This document shows, piece after piece, positions 53,406-62,462 of a stretch of DNA of 64,000 nt (positions are counted from its first letter, which is position 1; every line of letters begins with the position of its first letter). Made by a program: the position numbers and the translations under genes. Location: positions 1-64,000 of the forward strand of contig DAITMF010000004.1 in assembly GCA_036835325.1 (NCBI GenBank), in the 5' to 3' direction. Source of the DNA: CAMCHP01 sp036835325 (GTDB lineage: Bacteria; Bacteroidota; Bacteroidia; Flavobacteriales_D; Sanyastnellaceae). A model generated the notes under the pieces. The model ran no database searches. It had not been told where the DNA came from and saw only the letters and a list, made by a program, of their open reading frames with translations.

Positions 53406-54641
53406 TTATTCGAATTCAGAGCGGAGAATTCGAACCACCTCACGCACCGTCTCGACTTCGAGGTCAGTGCGCTTTGCTAGGTCTTCAACATCGTGATCAA
53501 GTACGCTGCGGGCAGTATCGCACCCGATGGATTTCAGCGCATCGATGATCCAGCTTTCGATTTCATCAGCAAACTCTTCGAGTTCAACGTCGTCAAGTTC
53601 TGCCTCAGATTCGCGGTACACATCAATCTCAAAGCCGGTCAAACGGCTAGCGAGTTTGATGTTGTGACCGCCTTTTCCGATGGCCAATGAAACCTGGTCA
53701 GGCTTAAGGTAAACATCGGCTTTCGCGTTCTCATTGTCAAGTGTAATCGACGAAATTTTTGCCGGACTTAATGCACGGGCGATCAGCAACTGGTCGTTGG
53801 CTGTGTAATTGATTACGTCGATGTTCTCGTTGCGAAGCTCACGCACAATGCTATGGATGCGCGCACCTTTCATGCCCACACAAGCGCCTACCGGGTCAAT
53901 GCGGTCATCGTACGACTCAACCGCCACTTTGGCGCGCTCGCCCGGTTCACGAACGATTTTCTTGATGGTGATAAGGCCGTCAAAAATCTCCGGAACTTCT
54001 TGTTCGAACAAACGCTCCAAGAATTCAGGTGCTGTGCGCGACAAGATAATGCGCGGTGTGTTGTTGCGCATGTCAACTTCTGCGACCACTGCACGAACGG
54101 TATCGCCTTTCTTGAAGAAGTCTGATGGAATTTGGTTCGACTTTGGAAGAACCAATTCATTGTCTTCATCATCAACCACGAGGATTTCGCGTTTCCAGAT
54201 TTGGTATACCTCACCTGACACGATTTCACCTACGCGTTCTTTGTATTTCTGGTAAATCTGATCTTTTTCCAAATCGAGGATTCGGCTTACGAGGTTTTGG
54301 CGCATGGCCAGAACATTGCGGCGACCGAACGACTCTATCTTAATTTCTTCTGACACCTCTTCGCCAATTTCGAAGTCGTCTTCGATTTTCAGCGCCTCGT
54401 TCAGTGCGATTTGGGTGTTTTCATCTTCCACGTCGTCATCGGCAACGATTTCGCGGTTACGCCAAATCTCAAGGTCGCCCTTATCGGGGTTGATGATGAT
54501 GTCAAAGTTCTCATCGCTTCCATAGCGCTTAATGATCATAGCGCGAAACGTCTCCTCCAAAATGGCGAGCATGGTTTCGCGGTTGATGTTTTTCAGCTCT
54601 TTGAAATCGGCGAACGACTGACTCAGTTCTACAACGTTCAT
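53406..54641 (-). CDS. nusA: Transcription termination/antitermination factor NusA
   Basis: 411 aa. N-terminal RNA polymerase-binding domain (ADFKELKNINRETMLAILEE), S1 domain (EIVSGEVYQIWKREILVVDD), KH domains (VAVESYDDRIDPVGACVGMKGARI; SLAIGKGGHNIKLASRLTG), a short acidic C-terminus. Length is usual for Bacteroidota, which lack the Gamma-type AR repeats. Between rimP (6 bp) and infB (89 bp). Confidence 0.97.
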   Translation of the reverse strand: MNVVELSQSFADFKELKNINRETMLAILEETFRAMIIKRYGSDENFDIIINPDKGDLEIWRNREIVADDDVEDENTQIALNEALKIEDDFEIGEEVSEEIKIESFGRRNVLAMRQNLVSRILDLEKDQIYQKYKERVGEIVSGEVYQIWKREILVVDDEDNELVLPKSNQIPSDFFKKGDTVRAVVAEVDMRNNTPRIILSRTAPEFLERLFEQEVPEIFDGLITIKKIVREPGERAKVAVESYDDRIDPVGACVGMKGARIHSIVRELRNENIDVINYTANDQLLIARALSPAKISSITLDNENAKADVYLKPDQVSLAIGKGGHNIKLASRLTGFEIDVYRESEAELDDVELEEFADEIESWIIDALKSIGCDTARSVLDHDVEDLAKRTDLEVETVREVVRILRSEFE

Positions 54642-54647
54642 TGTTGC

Positions 54648-55115
54648 TTATTTAAATGAAATAACCACTTTAGCTTCATTTATCTCTTCGTAAGGCAGGG
54701 CGAAGACTTCTTCGACCCATTCTTTCGATTTTCTACCTTCAATGCGGCGCTTTTCGCGCACTTTCAGTTCAATTTGCGCGTCGTTGGCAGCGGTCAATGC
54801 CCCGGTAAGCTTGCGGCCATCGGCCAGTTTCACTGCCAAATCGCGGCCAACATTCTTCATGTACTGGCGTGCGATGCGCAGCGGCTGATCGGCCCCGGGC
54901 GACGATACATTCAACGAGAAGTCTTCGGTATCGCGGTCGAATGATGACTCGAGGTGGCGGCTTACTTTCACGCAATCGCCAATCGAAACACCGTTGTCAT
55001 TATCAACCAGCACCCGGATGTCATTCGCTCCTGAAACATCAATCTCTACAAAGAAGAGCGGCCCGTCTCCGAAGCCTTCCTTCAGCAATTCTGCCACGCG
55101 TTGTTTCGTAATCAT
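54648..55115 (-). CDS. rimP: Ribosome maturation factor RimP
   Basis: 155 aa. Needed for 30S subunit maturation. DVSGANDIRVLVDNDNGVSIGDCVKVSRHLE and FSLNVSSPGADQPLRIARQYMKN are family signatures; a C-terminal SH3-like domain ends in a VVISFK strand. First gene of the rimP-nusA-infB operon, preceded by a leader with an attenuator-like hairpin. Confidence 0.95.
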   Translation of the reverse strand: MITKQRVAELLKEGFGDGPLFFVEIDVSGANDIRVLVDNDNGVSIGDCVKVSRHLESSFDRDTEDFSLNVSSPGADQPLRIARQYMKNVGRDLAVKLADGRKLTGALTAANDAQIELKVREKRRIEGRKSKEWVEEVFALPYEEINEAKVVISFK

Positions 55116-55130
55116 TTAAGGCCTGCGAAT

Positions 55131-55153
55131 AAAAAGAGGGGTTCGCACCCCTC
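55131..55153 (-). promoter_or_regulatory. Attenuator-like hairpin in the rimP leader
   Basis: On the minus strand GAGGGG / TGCGAA / CCCCTC followed by TTTTTATT, ending 16 nt before the rimP ATG. A complete intrinsic-terminator structure inside a leader suggests attenuation of the operon that encodes NusA. Confidence 0.65.
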
Positions 55154-55177
55154 CACGATAACATCCATACGACGCTG

Positions 55178-55206
55178 CAAATATAGATAATTCCGTTCGT
55201 ATACAA
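55178..55206 (-). promoter_or_regulatory. Promoter of rimP-nusA-infB
   Basis: -7 element TATATTTG (55178-55185) and a -33 TTG (55204-55206) with an 18-nt spacer, a good match to the Bacteroidota consensus. Leader of about 57 nt. Confidence 0.7.
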
Positions 55207-55290
55207 TACACCCTTCATCGTTTACATTAATTTATACATTGCCACGCCTGCCAGTCACCATCCGCGCGCAGCGCAGGCATCCAAAAAAAT

Positions 55291-55298
55291 TACCTTTG
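55291..55298 (+). promoter_or_regulatory. -7 promoter element TACCTTTG of MORN gene
   Basis: Exact TAnnTTTG match, 17 nt before the ATG at 55316. Confidence 0.45.
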
Positions 55299-55315
55299 CC
55301 CTGAATCACAGAGCT

Positions 55316-56908
55316 ATGTTTGTCCGCTACGCACTTGCCATCCTCCCCTTCCTCATCCTTCCAAACCTAAAAAGCTTCGCGCAAAAACAACATTTCGTTG
55401 ATTTTCACGACAACGGCCAAAAGTCTACTGAAGGCTTCTACGAACGCGGCCTTGAAAACGGCATCTGGAAATGGTGGTACCCCGACGGCACCCTCAAAGA
55501 AGAAACCAACTACTTCTTTGGGAAAATCAACGGCCAAAGCACCCGCTGGCACGCCAATGGAATACCCGAACACATTGGCTTTTTTGCCATGGACAAGCCC
55601 GACAGCACCCTGCTTTCGTTCACACCTGACAGCGTGCTCATTGAGAAAGGCCACTTCGCAAACGGCAAGCAAACCGGCGAATGGAACTACTGGTTCACCG
55701 ACGGCCAATTGCGCATGACCGAAGTTTACACTGACAGTGTTCGCCTGCTCACCTTTGCGCGCGCCATTGACCGCTCGGTGCAAGTGGAAAACGGAAACGG
55801 CACCTACGAAAGCCACTACGACGATGGCACACTCATGGAACGCTGCGGATACCTCAACGGCCTCCGCAATGGCGACTATACCGTAAACTTTAGCGACGGG
55901 AAAACCCGCGAACAAGGCAGCTACGCCCTCGGCCTCCAAACCGGAAATTGGAAAACCAACCACCGCAATGGGAAACAATGGCAAAACGTCAACTACCTCA
56001 ACGGTGCGCTCAATGGCCCGTTCAATCAGTTCTTCGCCAACGGAAACAAAGACTTTGAAGGCAACTACCTCAATGGTGAGAAACACGGCGATTGGACGTG
56101 GTACTTCGTTGACGGCGGCATTGACATGACCGGCCAATTCGCTGAAGGTGAACAAGAAGGCGACTGGACGTGGTATTACCGCAATGGCACCGTGCATTAC
56201 ACCGGTCACTTCACCAAGGGCCTTCGCGATGGCCAATGGAAATGGAACTACGAAGGCGGCCAGCTCTGGAAGGAAGGGCCATACGCCAACAACCAAAAAA
56301 ACGGCACCTGGAGCTACTTCTTCGAAGACGGCACCCCCCTCATGAAAGGCAACTTCACCACTGACCTGGAAGAAGGCGTTTGGGAAAGCTGGTACGACAG
56401 CGGCAAACCCAAAGACAAAGGCAGTTTCAAAGCCGGAACAATGAACGGCTACTGGGAAGGTTGGTACCCCAACAGCGTGGTGCATTACCGCGGAAGTTGG
56501 AACGGCGACCTCCGAACCGGCGACTGGGAAATCTACCACGAAAACGGCAAACCCCGCGAAAAAGGCAGCTACGACAAAGAAGGCCGAAAAACCGGGAAAT
56601 GGAGCTCGTACGACGCCAACGGCATCCTCCAAGAAACCGGCACCTACAAAGCGGGAACTCCGCACGGAGAATGGCTCTACAATTACCCCAACGGCTCGCC
56701 TGAGTTCAAAAAAACATACAAAGACGGCAAAATGGAGGGCGCTTCAATTACCTACGGCCGAAACGGACAAGTCATTGAAGAAGCCACCTACCGCAACAAC
56801 CGCTTGCACGGGAAATTCATCCGGTACAACGAAAAAACGCGCAAAGTCGAAAAGCACATCATTTTCGAAAACGGCCAAGTTGCCAAGGTCGTTGAAGGCA
56901 AGCTGTAA
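55316..56908 (+). CDS. Exported MORN-repeat protein
   Basis: 530 aa. Signal peptide (YALAILPFLILPNLKSFAQ) then some 18-20 tandem MORN_2 repeats of about 23 residues with the consensus G.W.WYYxNGxxxxxGxY (for example KHGDWTWYFVDGGIDMTGQF). The repeats fold as antiparallel sheets and often sit at the envelope; partners unknown. Homologs are annotated as YwqK-like antitoxin but that name is misleading here. Stands alone. Confidence 0.85.
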   Translation: MFVRYALAILPFLILPNLKSFAQKQHFVDFHDNGQKSTEGFYERGLENGIWKWWYPDGTLKEETNYFFGKINGQSTRWHANGIPEHIGFFAMDKPDSTLLSFTPDSVLIEKGHFANGKQTGEWNYWFTDGQLRMTEVYTDSVRLLTFARAIDRSVQVENGNGTYESHYDDGTLMERCGYLNGLRNGDYTVNFSDGKTREQGSYALGLQTGNWKTNHRNGKQWQNVNYLNGALNGPFNQFFANGNKDFEGNYLNGEKHGDWTWYFVDGGIDMTGQFAEGEQEGDWTWYYRNGTVHYTGHFTKGLRDGQWKWNYEGGQLWKEGPYANNQKNGTWSYFFEDGTPLMKGNFTTDLEEGVWESWYDSGKPKDKGSFKAGTMNGYWEGWYPNSVVHYRGSWNGDLRTGDWEIYHENGKPREKGSYDKEGRKTGKWSSYDANGILQETGTYKAGTPHGEWLYNYPNGSPEFKKTYKDGKMEGASITYGRNGQVIEEATYRNNRLHGKFIRYNEKTRKVEKHIIFENGQVAKVVEGKL

Positions 56909-56956
56909 ACTGAACCTTTCGACTGCTGCGCGGTTGAACCCCAATTACAAGGTTGA

Positions 56957-57601
56957 ATGTCGTACGTATTGCAAATGATTGCCGAGGGTGAACACCTGCA
57001 TCAAGATTTCAAGATGCGGGTTGAAGATGCGCGCAAAATCGCACGCACACTCGTCGCCTTTGCCAATACCGAAGGCGGCCGATTGCTCATTGGTGTGAAA
57101 GACAATGGCAGCATCAGCGGTATTCAACCCGAAGAAGAATACCACATGATTGAAGGCGCGGCTGAGCTCTACTGCAAACCGCCCATCGGCTTCAAAACAC
57201 AGGTGTGGAAGGCCAGTAACCGCGCTGTTCTTGAAGTCATCGTTGAGCCCAGCAAAGCGCGACCGCATTATTGTGCCGATGAAACCGGCGAATGGCACGC
57301 CTACCAACGGGTCGATGACCGAAACGTTAAAGCCAATGGCGTTTTGCTCAAGGTGTGGCAGCATGAACAATCGGCAAGGCCCGCTGATTTCAAGTACAAC
57401 GGCCGCACGCGAAGGCTCTTCGGGCTCCTCCACCAACACGGTCGGTTGAGCTTCAAAAGCATTTCGAAAATGATGCGCTCGGGCCGAGCCAGCACCGAAG
57501 AATTGCTTGCCCAACTCGTTGTTTGGGAAGTCATCGGCATGGAATTTACCGATACAGGATGCTTCTTTTTCTTGGGGGATGGGATGGAGGAACTCGCATG
57601 A
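56957..57601 (+). CDS. AlbA/Schlafen-type ATP-binding and HTH protein
   Basis: 214 aa. N-terminal AlbA_2 domain: HQDFKMRVEDARKIARTLVAFANTEGGRLLIGVKDNG and RAVLEVIVEPSKARPHY. The C-terminal third (about 150-210) is a winged-helix-like segment (KSISKMMRSGRASTEELLAQLVVWEVIGME). Such proteins bind nucleic acid and are often regulators; target unknown. 52 bp upstream of porZ on the same strand. Confidence 0.75.
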   Translation: MSYVLQMIAEGEHLHQDFKMRVEDARKIARTLVAFANTEGGRLLIGVKDNGSISGIQPEEEYHMIEGAAELYCKPPIGFKTQVWKASNRAVLEVIVEPSKARPHYCADETGEWHAYQRVDDRNVKANGVLLKVWQHEQSARPADFKYNGRTRRLFGLLHQHGRLSFKSISKMMRSGRASTEELLAQLVVWEVIGMEFTDTGCFFFLGDGMEELA

Positions 57602-57653
57602 AGCTACCTGCACACGCTAAACCGGCGCTTTTTGCGTTTGGAGGATGATACGT

Positions 57654-60011
57654 ATGACCACAACCTTGCACCGACTGTTTACCCTTTGGATGGCTTGCGG
57701 CCTCACCGCGCTCAGCACCTATGCGCAAATCGCCACCGGCGCTTGGCGTGAGCACCTCCCTTACGGCGAAACCATTGATGTAGTGAAAGGAGGGTCACGC
57801 GTTTTTTGCGCAACGCCGCACGCCGTTTTCAGCTACGACGAAAGCGACAACAGCATTGAACGCCTCTCGCGGGTGAATCGCCTCAGCGCCTCAGCCGTTA
57901 CATCGCTCGCTTACGACGAAACCAGCAAAACCTTGCTCGTTGGGCATGCCAACGGTCAGCTTGACCTCGTTTCAGGCACGGTTTCAACCCCGATGAACGA
58001 CATCCCTTCAAGTCAAATCCTTGGCAATAAGCGCATCAATTCCATTTACGTACTGAACGGCAAAGCCTACGTGTGCACCGGATTTGGCGTTGTGGTGGTT
58101 GACATTTCCAAGCGAGAAGTTGCAGAAACCTGGTTCATCACGGGCCAAACCAACCTTACCCGTATCAACGCCATAGCACAAGACGGCGAACATTGGTACG
58201 CCGCTGCTCAAGATGGCATTTACCGCGCCGACTTCAATTCGGCCTTCTTGGTGAGCTTCGAAGCATGGAGCTTGCTCGATGAGCTCCCGGTCGACGACGC
58301 GAATTACACCAAAATCATCGCAGCCAACGACCGGTTGTACACCCTTCGCGACAATGGTTTCGATGATGAAATTTGGGTCAGTCAAACTGAAGAGCTCAAC
58401 TGGACCATCGTGCCCGGTTATGAAAGTCAACAAGTGACCGACATTCGCCACGCCAACAACCGATTTACCATCAGCGGTTTCAACGTTGTGCGTGTATTTA
58501 CCGACAACTTCGAACTCATCGACGAACGTCTTTTCGCCGCCGATGAGCTTCTTTTTCCACGGGCGGCCCTAAGCGATGGCAGTAACCGCGTTTGGGTGGC
58601 CAACGAATTCAATGGCTTGATCTCGTTTACATCACCACCAACCGGGCAACCTGAGCTCCGGCTTCGTCCGGAAGGCCCACGCGCTGTTGAAGCACGCCGA
58701 ATTTCAGCGTTCAATGACAACGTCTGGATTGCTTCAGGCGGCGTAAACGCAGCCTGGACCGCCAACTTCGATAAAAAAGGCATGTACGGCCTGGTCGGAA
58801 ACCAATGGATTAACATTGCTCCCACCGATGGCATCAACGAAGTCGCCGGCTTGAATGACATCATGACGGTCGCCGTTGACCCGCTCCAAAACAACCGCGT
58901 CATTTTTGGCTCATGGGAAGAAGGCCTCATTGAAGTTATCGATGGCCAAATCAGCCAAATTTACAACGAAAACAACAGCTCACTTGTGCCCACACCCTAC
59001 GTCAACGGCCTCACTCGCACAGGAGTAGGTGGCGCCGCCTTTGACCTTGACGGCAACCTCTGGTTCACCAACGTGTACACCAGCCAAACCCCTCTGCACG
59101 TCTTAACACGTGAAGGACAATTTTATAGCTACAACTTCCAGCCGCAAGTCAATGCAGAGAAGTTCATGGCCGACCTGCTCACTACCTCGTCAGGTTTCGT
59201 TTGGGGAGTACTGCCACGCGGCGAAGGTTTAATTGTCTTTGACCCCGCAGGCACCCTAAATGACCCTTCCGATGACCGGTACCGATTGTTGACAAACGTA
59301 CCCGGTCAAGGCGGGCTTCCCAGCAACGACATTTACAGCATTGAAGAAGACCTCAACGGTGAAGTGTGGGTTGGAACGCTCCAAGGCATCGCCGTGTTCT
59401 ACACACCGCTCTCGTTGTTCGATGATGGCGTGAACACCGATGCCCAGCAAATCTTGATTGAGCAAGACGGCAACATCCAAATCTTGCTCGAAACCGAACA
59501 AATCAATGCCATCGCCATCGATGGAGCTAACCGAAAATGGATCGCCACCGCCGGAAGCGGCGTTTTCTTGGTGAGCCCCAACGGCCAAGAAGAAATTTTT
59601 CACTTCACCACGCGAAACAGTCCGTTGCTCTCTGACAACGTGTTTGACATTGCCATCAACCAAGCCTCGGGCGAAGTCTTCTTCGCTACCGAAAACGGTG
59701 TAATCTCTTACATGTCAACGGCCACAAACTTCGACCAAGACATCAACGAGGTCATCGTGTACCCAAATCCTGTAAGACCCGATTACGAAGGCGTAATCAC
59801 AATTGACGGCTTGGCCTTCCAAAGCGATGTGCGCATCACCGACACAGCCGGCAACCTCGTGTTTGCGACCACTTCAAACGGCGGACGAGCGGTATGGGAC
59901 GGCAATGGCCGCGACGGACGCCGTGTTGCCACCGGAGTTTACCTTGTTTTTGCGGCTTCGCCGGATGGATCAGCCGCCAACGTAGGAAAGGTCGCCATCA
60001 TCGGACGCTAA
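57654..60011 (+). CDS. porZ: Type IX secretion component PorZ, beta-propeller plus sorting domain
   Basis: 785 aa. Signal peptide (TLWMACGLTALSTYAQ) then the PorZ N-terminal form (TGAWREHLPYGETIDVVKGGSRVFCATPHAVFSYD), two beta-propellers (repeated LPSNDIYSIEEDLNGEVWVGT-like blades), and a type A sorting domain (VIVYPNPVRPDYEG...GVYLVF). PorZ is part of the T9SS attachment complex that modifies secreted cargo. Two ATG codons; 57654 follows a GGAGG-like site, so it is preferred over 57645. The rest of the attachment complex is not in the window. Confidence 0.88.
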   Translation: MTTTLHRLFTLWMACGLTALSTYAQIATGAWREHLPYGETIDVVKGGSRVFCATPHAVFSYDESDNSIERLSRVNRLSASAVTSLAYDETSKTLLVGHANGQLDLVSGTVSTPMNDIPSSQILGNKRINSIYVLNGKAYVCTGFGVVVVDISKREVAETWFITGQTNLTRINAIAQDGEHWYAAAQDGIYRADFNSAFLVSFEAWSLLDELPVDDANYTKIIAANDRLYTLRDNGFDDEIWVSQTEELNWTIVPGYESQQVTDIRHANNRFTISGFNVVRVFTDNFELIDERLFAADELLFPRAALSDGSNRVWVANEFNGLISFTSPPTGQPELRLRPEGPRAVEARRISAFNDNVWIASGGVNAAWTANFDKKGMYGLVGNQWINIAPTDGINEVAGLNDIMTVAVDPLQNNRVIFGSWEEGLIEVIDGQISQIYNENNSSLVPTPYVNGLTRTGVGGAAFDLDGNLWFTNVYTSQTPLHVLTREGQFYSYNFQPQVNAEKFMADLLTTSSGFVWGVLPRGEGLIVFDPAGTLNDPSDDRYRLLTNVPGQGGLPSNDIYSIEEDLNGEVWVGTLQGIAVFYTPLSLFDDGVNTDAQQILIEQDGNIQILLETEQINAIAIDGANRKWIATAGSGVFLVSPNGQEEIFHFTTRNSPLLSDNVFDIAINQASGEVFFATENGVISYMSTATNFDQDINEVIVYPNPVRPDYEGVITIDGLAFQSDVRITDTAGNLVFATTSNGGRAVWDGNGRDGRRVATGVYLVFAASPDGSAANVGKVAIIGR

Positions 60012-60040
60012 TTTGTGGTGACTTTGCGCACGATTCACCC

Positions 60041-60048
60041 TAACTTTG
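60041..60048 (+). promoter_or_regulatory. -7 promoter element TAACTTTG
   Basis: Exact TAnnTTTG with a TTTG 14 nt upstream (60023-60026), ahead of the flippase-like gene. Confidence 0.45.
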
Positions 60049-60066
60049 TGCCAGAAGCCCCACCCA

Positions 60067-61263
60067 TTGGCACACGACGAAGAAGACATCCGAAAGCGAC
60101 TCAGTTGGCGAAAAATCATGATTCCGGTCTTGATTGGCTTCGCGGTGGCCGCGGGTTTGCTCTACTACAACCTTACTGCACCAACCTACATCCTTGACAC
60201 CGCCAATGGCACCCACGCATGGATCGACGCCAATGGAAACGGAGCACCGGATACCTCAGAACCCGAAGAGTTCGTCGAACAAGCAGGTGGTGACTACCGG
60301 CTCACCAATCCAACTGAACTCCTCACAACCTACGAATGGCCGACTTACGCCTGGCTGGCGCTCATTGGCGCCTTGTTGATGGTGGTCTTGCGCGATGTGG
60401 GCTACATTTACCGCATCCGTTTGCTTTCAGACAAAGCATGGAGTTGGCGCCGCAGCTTCGATGTCATCATGCTTTGGGAGTTTGCCAGTGCCCTAACCCC
60501 CAGCGTTGTTGGAGGCTCAGGAGTGGCCATTTACGTCTTGCACCGCGAAGGCATGAACCTCGGCCGAAGCACCGCCACGGTGTTCGTCACCGCATTGATG
60601 GATGAGCTCTTCTACATTATAATGGTGCCTTTGGTGTTTCTCATCATCGGGCCTGACAGGCTTTTTCCGGCTGAAGGCCTTTTCGGTGTAATTACCCCAA
60701 GCTTGCTGAAAACACTTTTCTACTTCGGTTATGGCTTCATCGTGCTACTGACCACACTCATCTTGCTCGGTATTTTCTTTTTCCCGCTAAGAACCAAGCT
60801 GTTCTTGGTGAAACTGTTCTCGTTTGGCATTCTTCGGAGATGGCAAAAAAACATGGTCAAACTCGGCGACGAAATCATCCTTAGCTCGAAACACTTCAAC
60901 GGCAAATCGTGGGCCTTTTGGCTCGAGGCCTTTGCGGCTACCGCCGTGAGTTGGACAGCTCGCTTCCTCTCACTTAACTTCATTTTTTTGGCCTTCATTA
61001 CCGACTTCAGCCACCTCGAAGTATACGGCCGTCAGCTTGTTATGTGGGTAATCTTGCTAATTAGCTTTACCCCTGGTTCAAGCGGCATTGCTGAGTTGCT
61101 GCTGCCGGCTTTCTTCAATTACTTACCCGGCCTTGCACCTGTTTTGCTCGCACTCGTGGCCATTCTTTGGCGTTTGCTGACCTATTTCCCATACCTCTTT
61201 GTTGGAGCAGCGGTTTTGCCGGGCTGGTTCAGGCGCACCTCGAAATCCGTCCGTGCCGCTTAA
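60067..61263 (+). CDS. Flippase-like integral membrane protein, second copy of the YbhN family
   Basis: 398 aa. N-terminal TM (IMIPVLIGFAVAAGLLYYNL), then a periplasmic loop with an EF-hand-like DANGNGAPDTSEPEE, then the YbhN-type membrane domain (SFDVIMLWEFASALTPSVVGGSGVAIYVLHREGMNLGRS; FTPGSSGIAELLLPAFF). Related to the protein at 6464-7417. TTG start at 60067 fits the -7 element; ATG at 60118 would remove the N-terminal soluble segment. Lipid substrate unknown. Confidence 0.78.
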   Translation: MAHDEEDIRKRLSWRKIMIPVLIGFAVAAGLLYYNLTAPTYILDTANGTHAWIDANGNGAPDTSEPEEFVEQAGGDYRLTNPTELLTTYEWPTYAWLALIGALLMVVLRDVGYIYRIRLLSDKAWSWRRSFDVIMLWEFASALTPSVVGGSGVAIYVLHREGMNLGRSTATVFVTALMDELFYIIMVPLVFLIIGPDRLFPAEGLFGVITPSLLKTLFYFGYGFIVLLTTLILLGIFFFPLRTKLFLVKLFSFGILRRWQKNMVKLGDEIILSSKHFNGKSWAFWLEAFAATAVSWTARFLSLNFIFLAFITDFSHLEVYGRQLVMWVILLISFTPGSSGIAELLLPAFFNYLPGLAPVLLALVAILWRLLTYFPYLFVGAAVLPGWFRRTSKSVRAA

Positions 61264-61307
61264 GCGTCGAGAACTTTCTAAATTGCGGTCGATTCTGACC
61301 ACATCGT

Positions 61308-62462
61308 ATGAATACAAAATCACACAAATTCGGCACGCGTGCAGTGCACGCAGGCGTTGAAGCTGACCCAAGCACAGGGGCCATTATGACCCCCATTTAC
61401 CAAACCAGCACCTACGTGCAGCATGGGGTGGGCAATCACAAAGGGTACGAATACTCGCGTACCCACAACCCAACACGCACAGCGCTCCAGAACAGCTTGG
61501 CTGCCCTTGAAAACGGTAAGCACGGCATCACCTTTGCCAGCGGACTCGCCGCCATCGACGCTGTGGTCAAACTGCTTCGCCCGGGCGATGAAGTCATCGC
61601 TGTCAACGACCTCTACGGCGGTACCTACCGCTTGTTCATGACCGTATTCGCGCATTACGGCATTCGCTTCACGTTTACCGATTTGCGTGACCCGGCAGTG
61701 CTTGACTCACTTATCACACCAAACACGAAGCTGGTGTGGGTTGAAACCCCTACCAACCCTGTGCTTCAAGTGGTTGATATCGCTGCAATCGCAGCACGCT
61801 GCAAAGCCGGCAAAATTCTACTGGCGGTTGACAACACCTTCGCCACACCTTACCTCCAAAATCCGCTTGAACTCGGGGCTGACATTGTGATGCACTCGGT
61901 TACCAAATACCTCGGAGGCCACTCGGATGTCATTATGGGCGCCTTGGTGGTCAACGACGATGAACTCGCCCAACGCCTCTACACCCTGCAAAACAGCTGT
62001 GGAGCCGTGCACGGCCCGATGGACGCGTTTCTCGTCCTCCGTGGGGTGAAAACCCTGCACCTGCGCATGAAAGCCCACTGTGAAAATGGAGCCGCCATTG
62101 CCGAATGGCTCTCAAATCATCCGAAGGTTGACAAAGTCTACTACCCCGGATTGAAAAGCCATCCCAACCACGACGTGGCCGCCCGCCAAATGCGCGGCTT
62201 CGGCGGTATGGTAGCGTTCACCCTCAAAAACCATGACCTTGAGCACACCAAAAAAGTGGTGGCCAAGGTGCAACTGTTCGCATTGGCTGAATCGCTCGGC
62301 GGCGTTGAATCGCTGATCGGCCACCCTGCAACCATGACCCACGCATCCATCCCAAAAGAAGAACGCGAAAAATCAGGCGTGACCGATTCTTTGATCCGCC
62401 TCAGTGTTGGCGTCGAAGACGTGAGCGACCTCATTGCCGACCTTGAACACGCCATAGGATGA
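61308..62462 (+). CDS. metB: Cystathionine gamma-synthase/lyase family PLP enzyme
   Basis: 384 aa Cys/Met metabolism PLP enzyme. YEYSRTHNPTRTALQNSLAALE, ASGLAAIDAVVKLL, DNTFATPYLQNPLELGADIVMHSVTKYLGGHSD (PLP lysine in TKYLGGH). Could act as cystathionine gamma-synthase (MetB) or lyase; the sequence does not decide. Overlaps kmo by 4 nt (ATGA). Confidence 0.9.
   Translation: MNTKSHKFGTRAVHAGVEADPSTGAIMTPIYQTSTYVQHGVGNHKGYEYSRTHNPTRTALQNSLAALENGKHGITFASGLAAIDAVVKLLRPGDEVIAVNDLYGGTYRLFMTVFAHYGIRFTFTDLRDPAVLDSLITPNTKLVWVETPTNPVLQVVDIAAIAARCKAGKILLAVDNTFATPYLQNPLELGADIVMHSVTKYLGGHSDVIMGALVVNDDELAQRLYTLQNSCGAVHGPMDAFLVLRGVKTLHLRMKAHCENGAAIAEWLSNHPKVDKVYYPGLKSHPNHDVAARQMRGFGGMVAFTLKNHDLEHTKKVVAKVQLFALAESLGGVESLIGHPATMTHASIPKEEREKSGVTDSLIRLSVGVEDVSDLIADLEHAIG

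Noticed and set aside
55367..56665. Long antisense frame of 432 codons opposite the MORN gene
   Set aside because: Its sequence is a by-product of the tandem MORN codons on the other strand; no signal, motif or start context, while the plus-strand protein is a clear family member.
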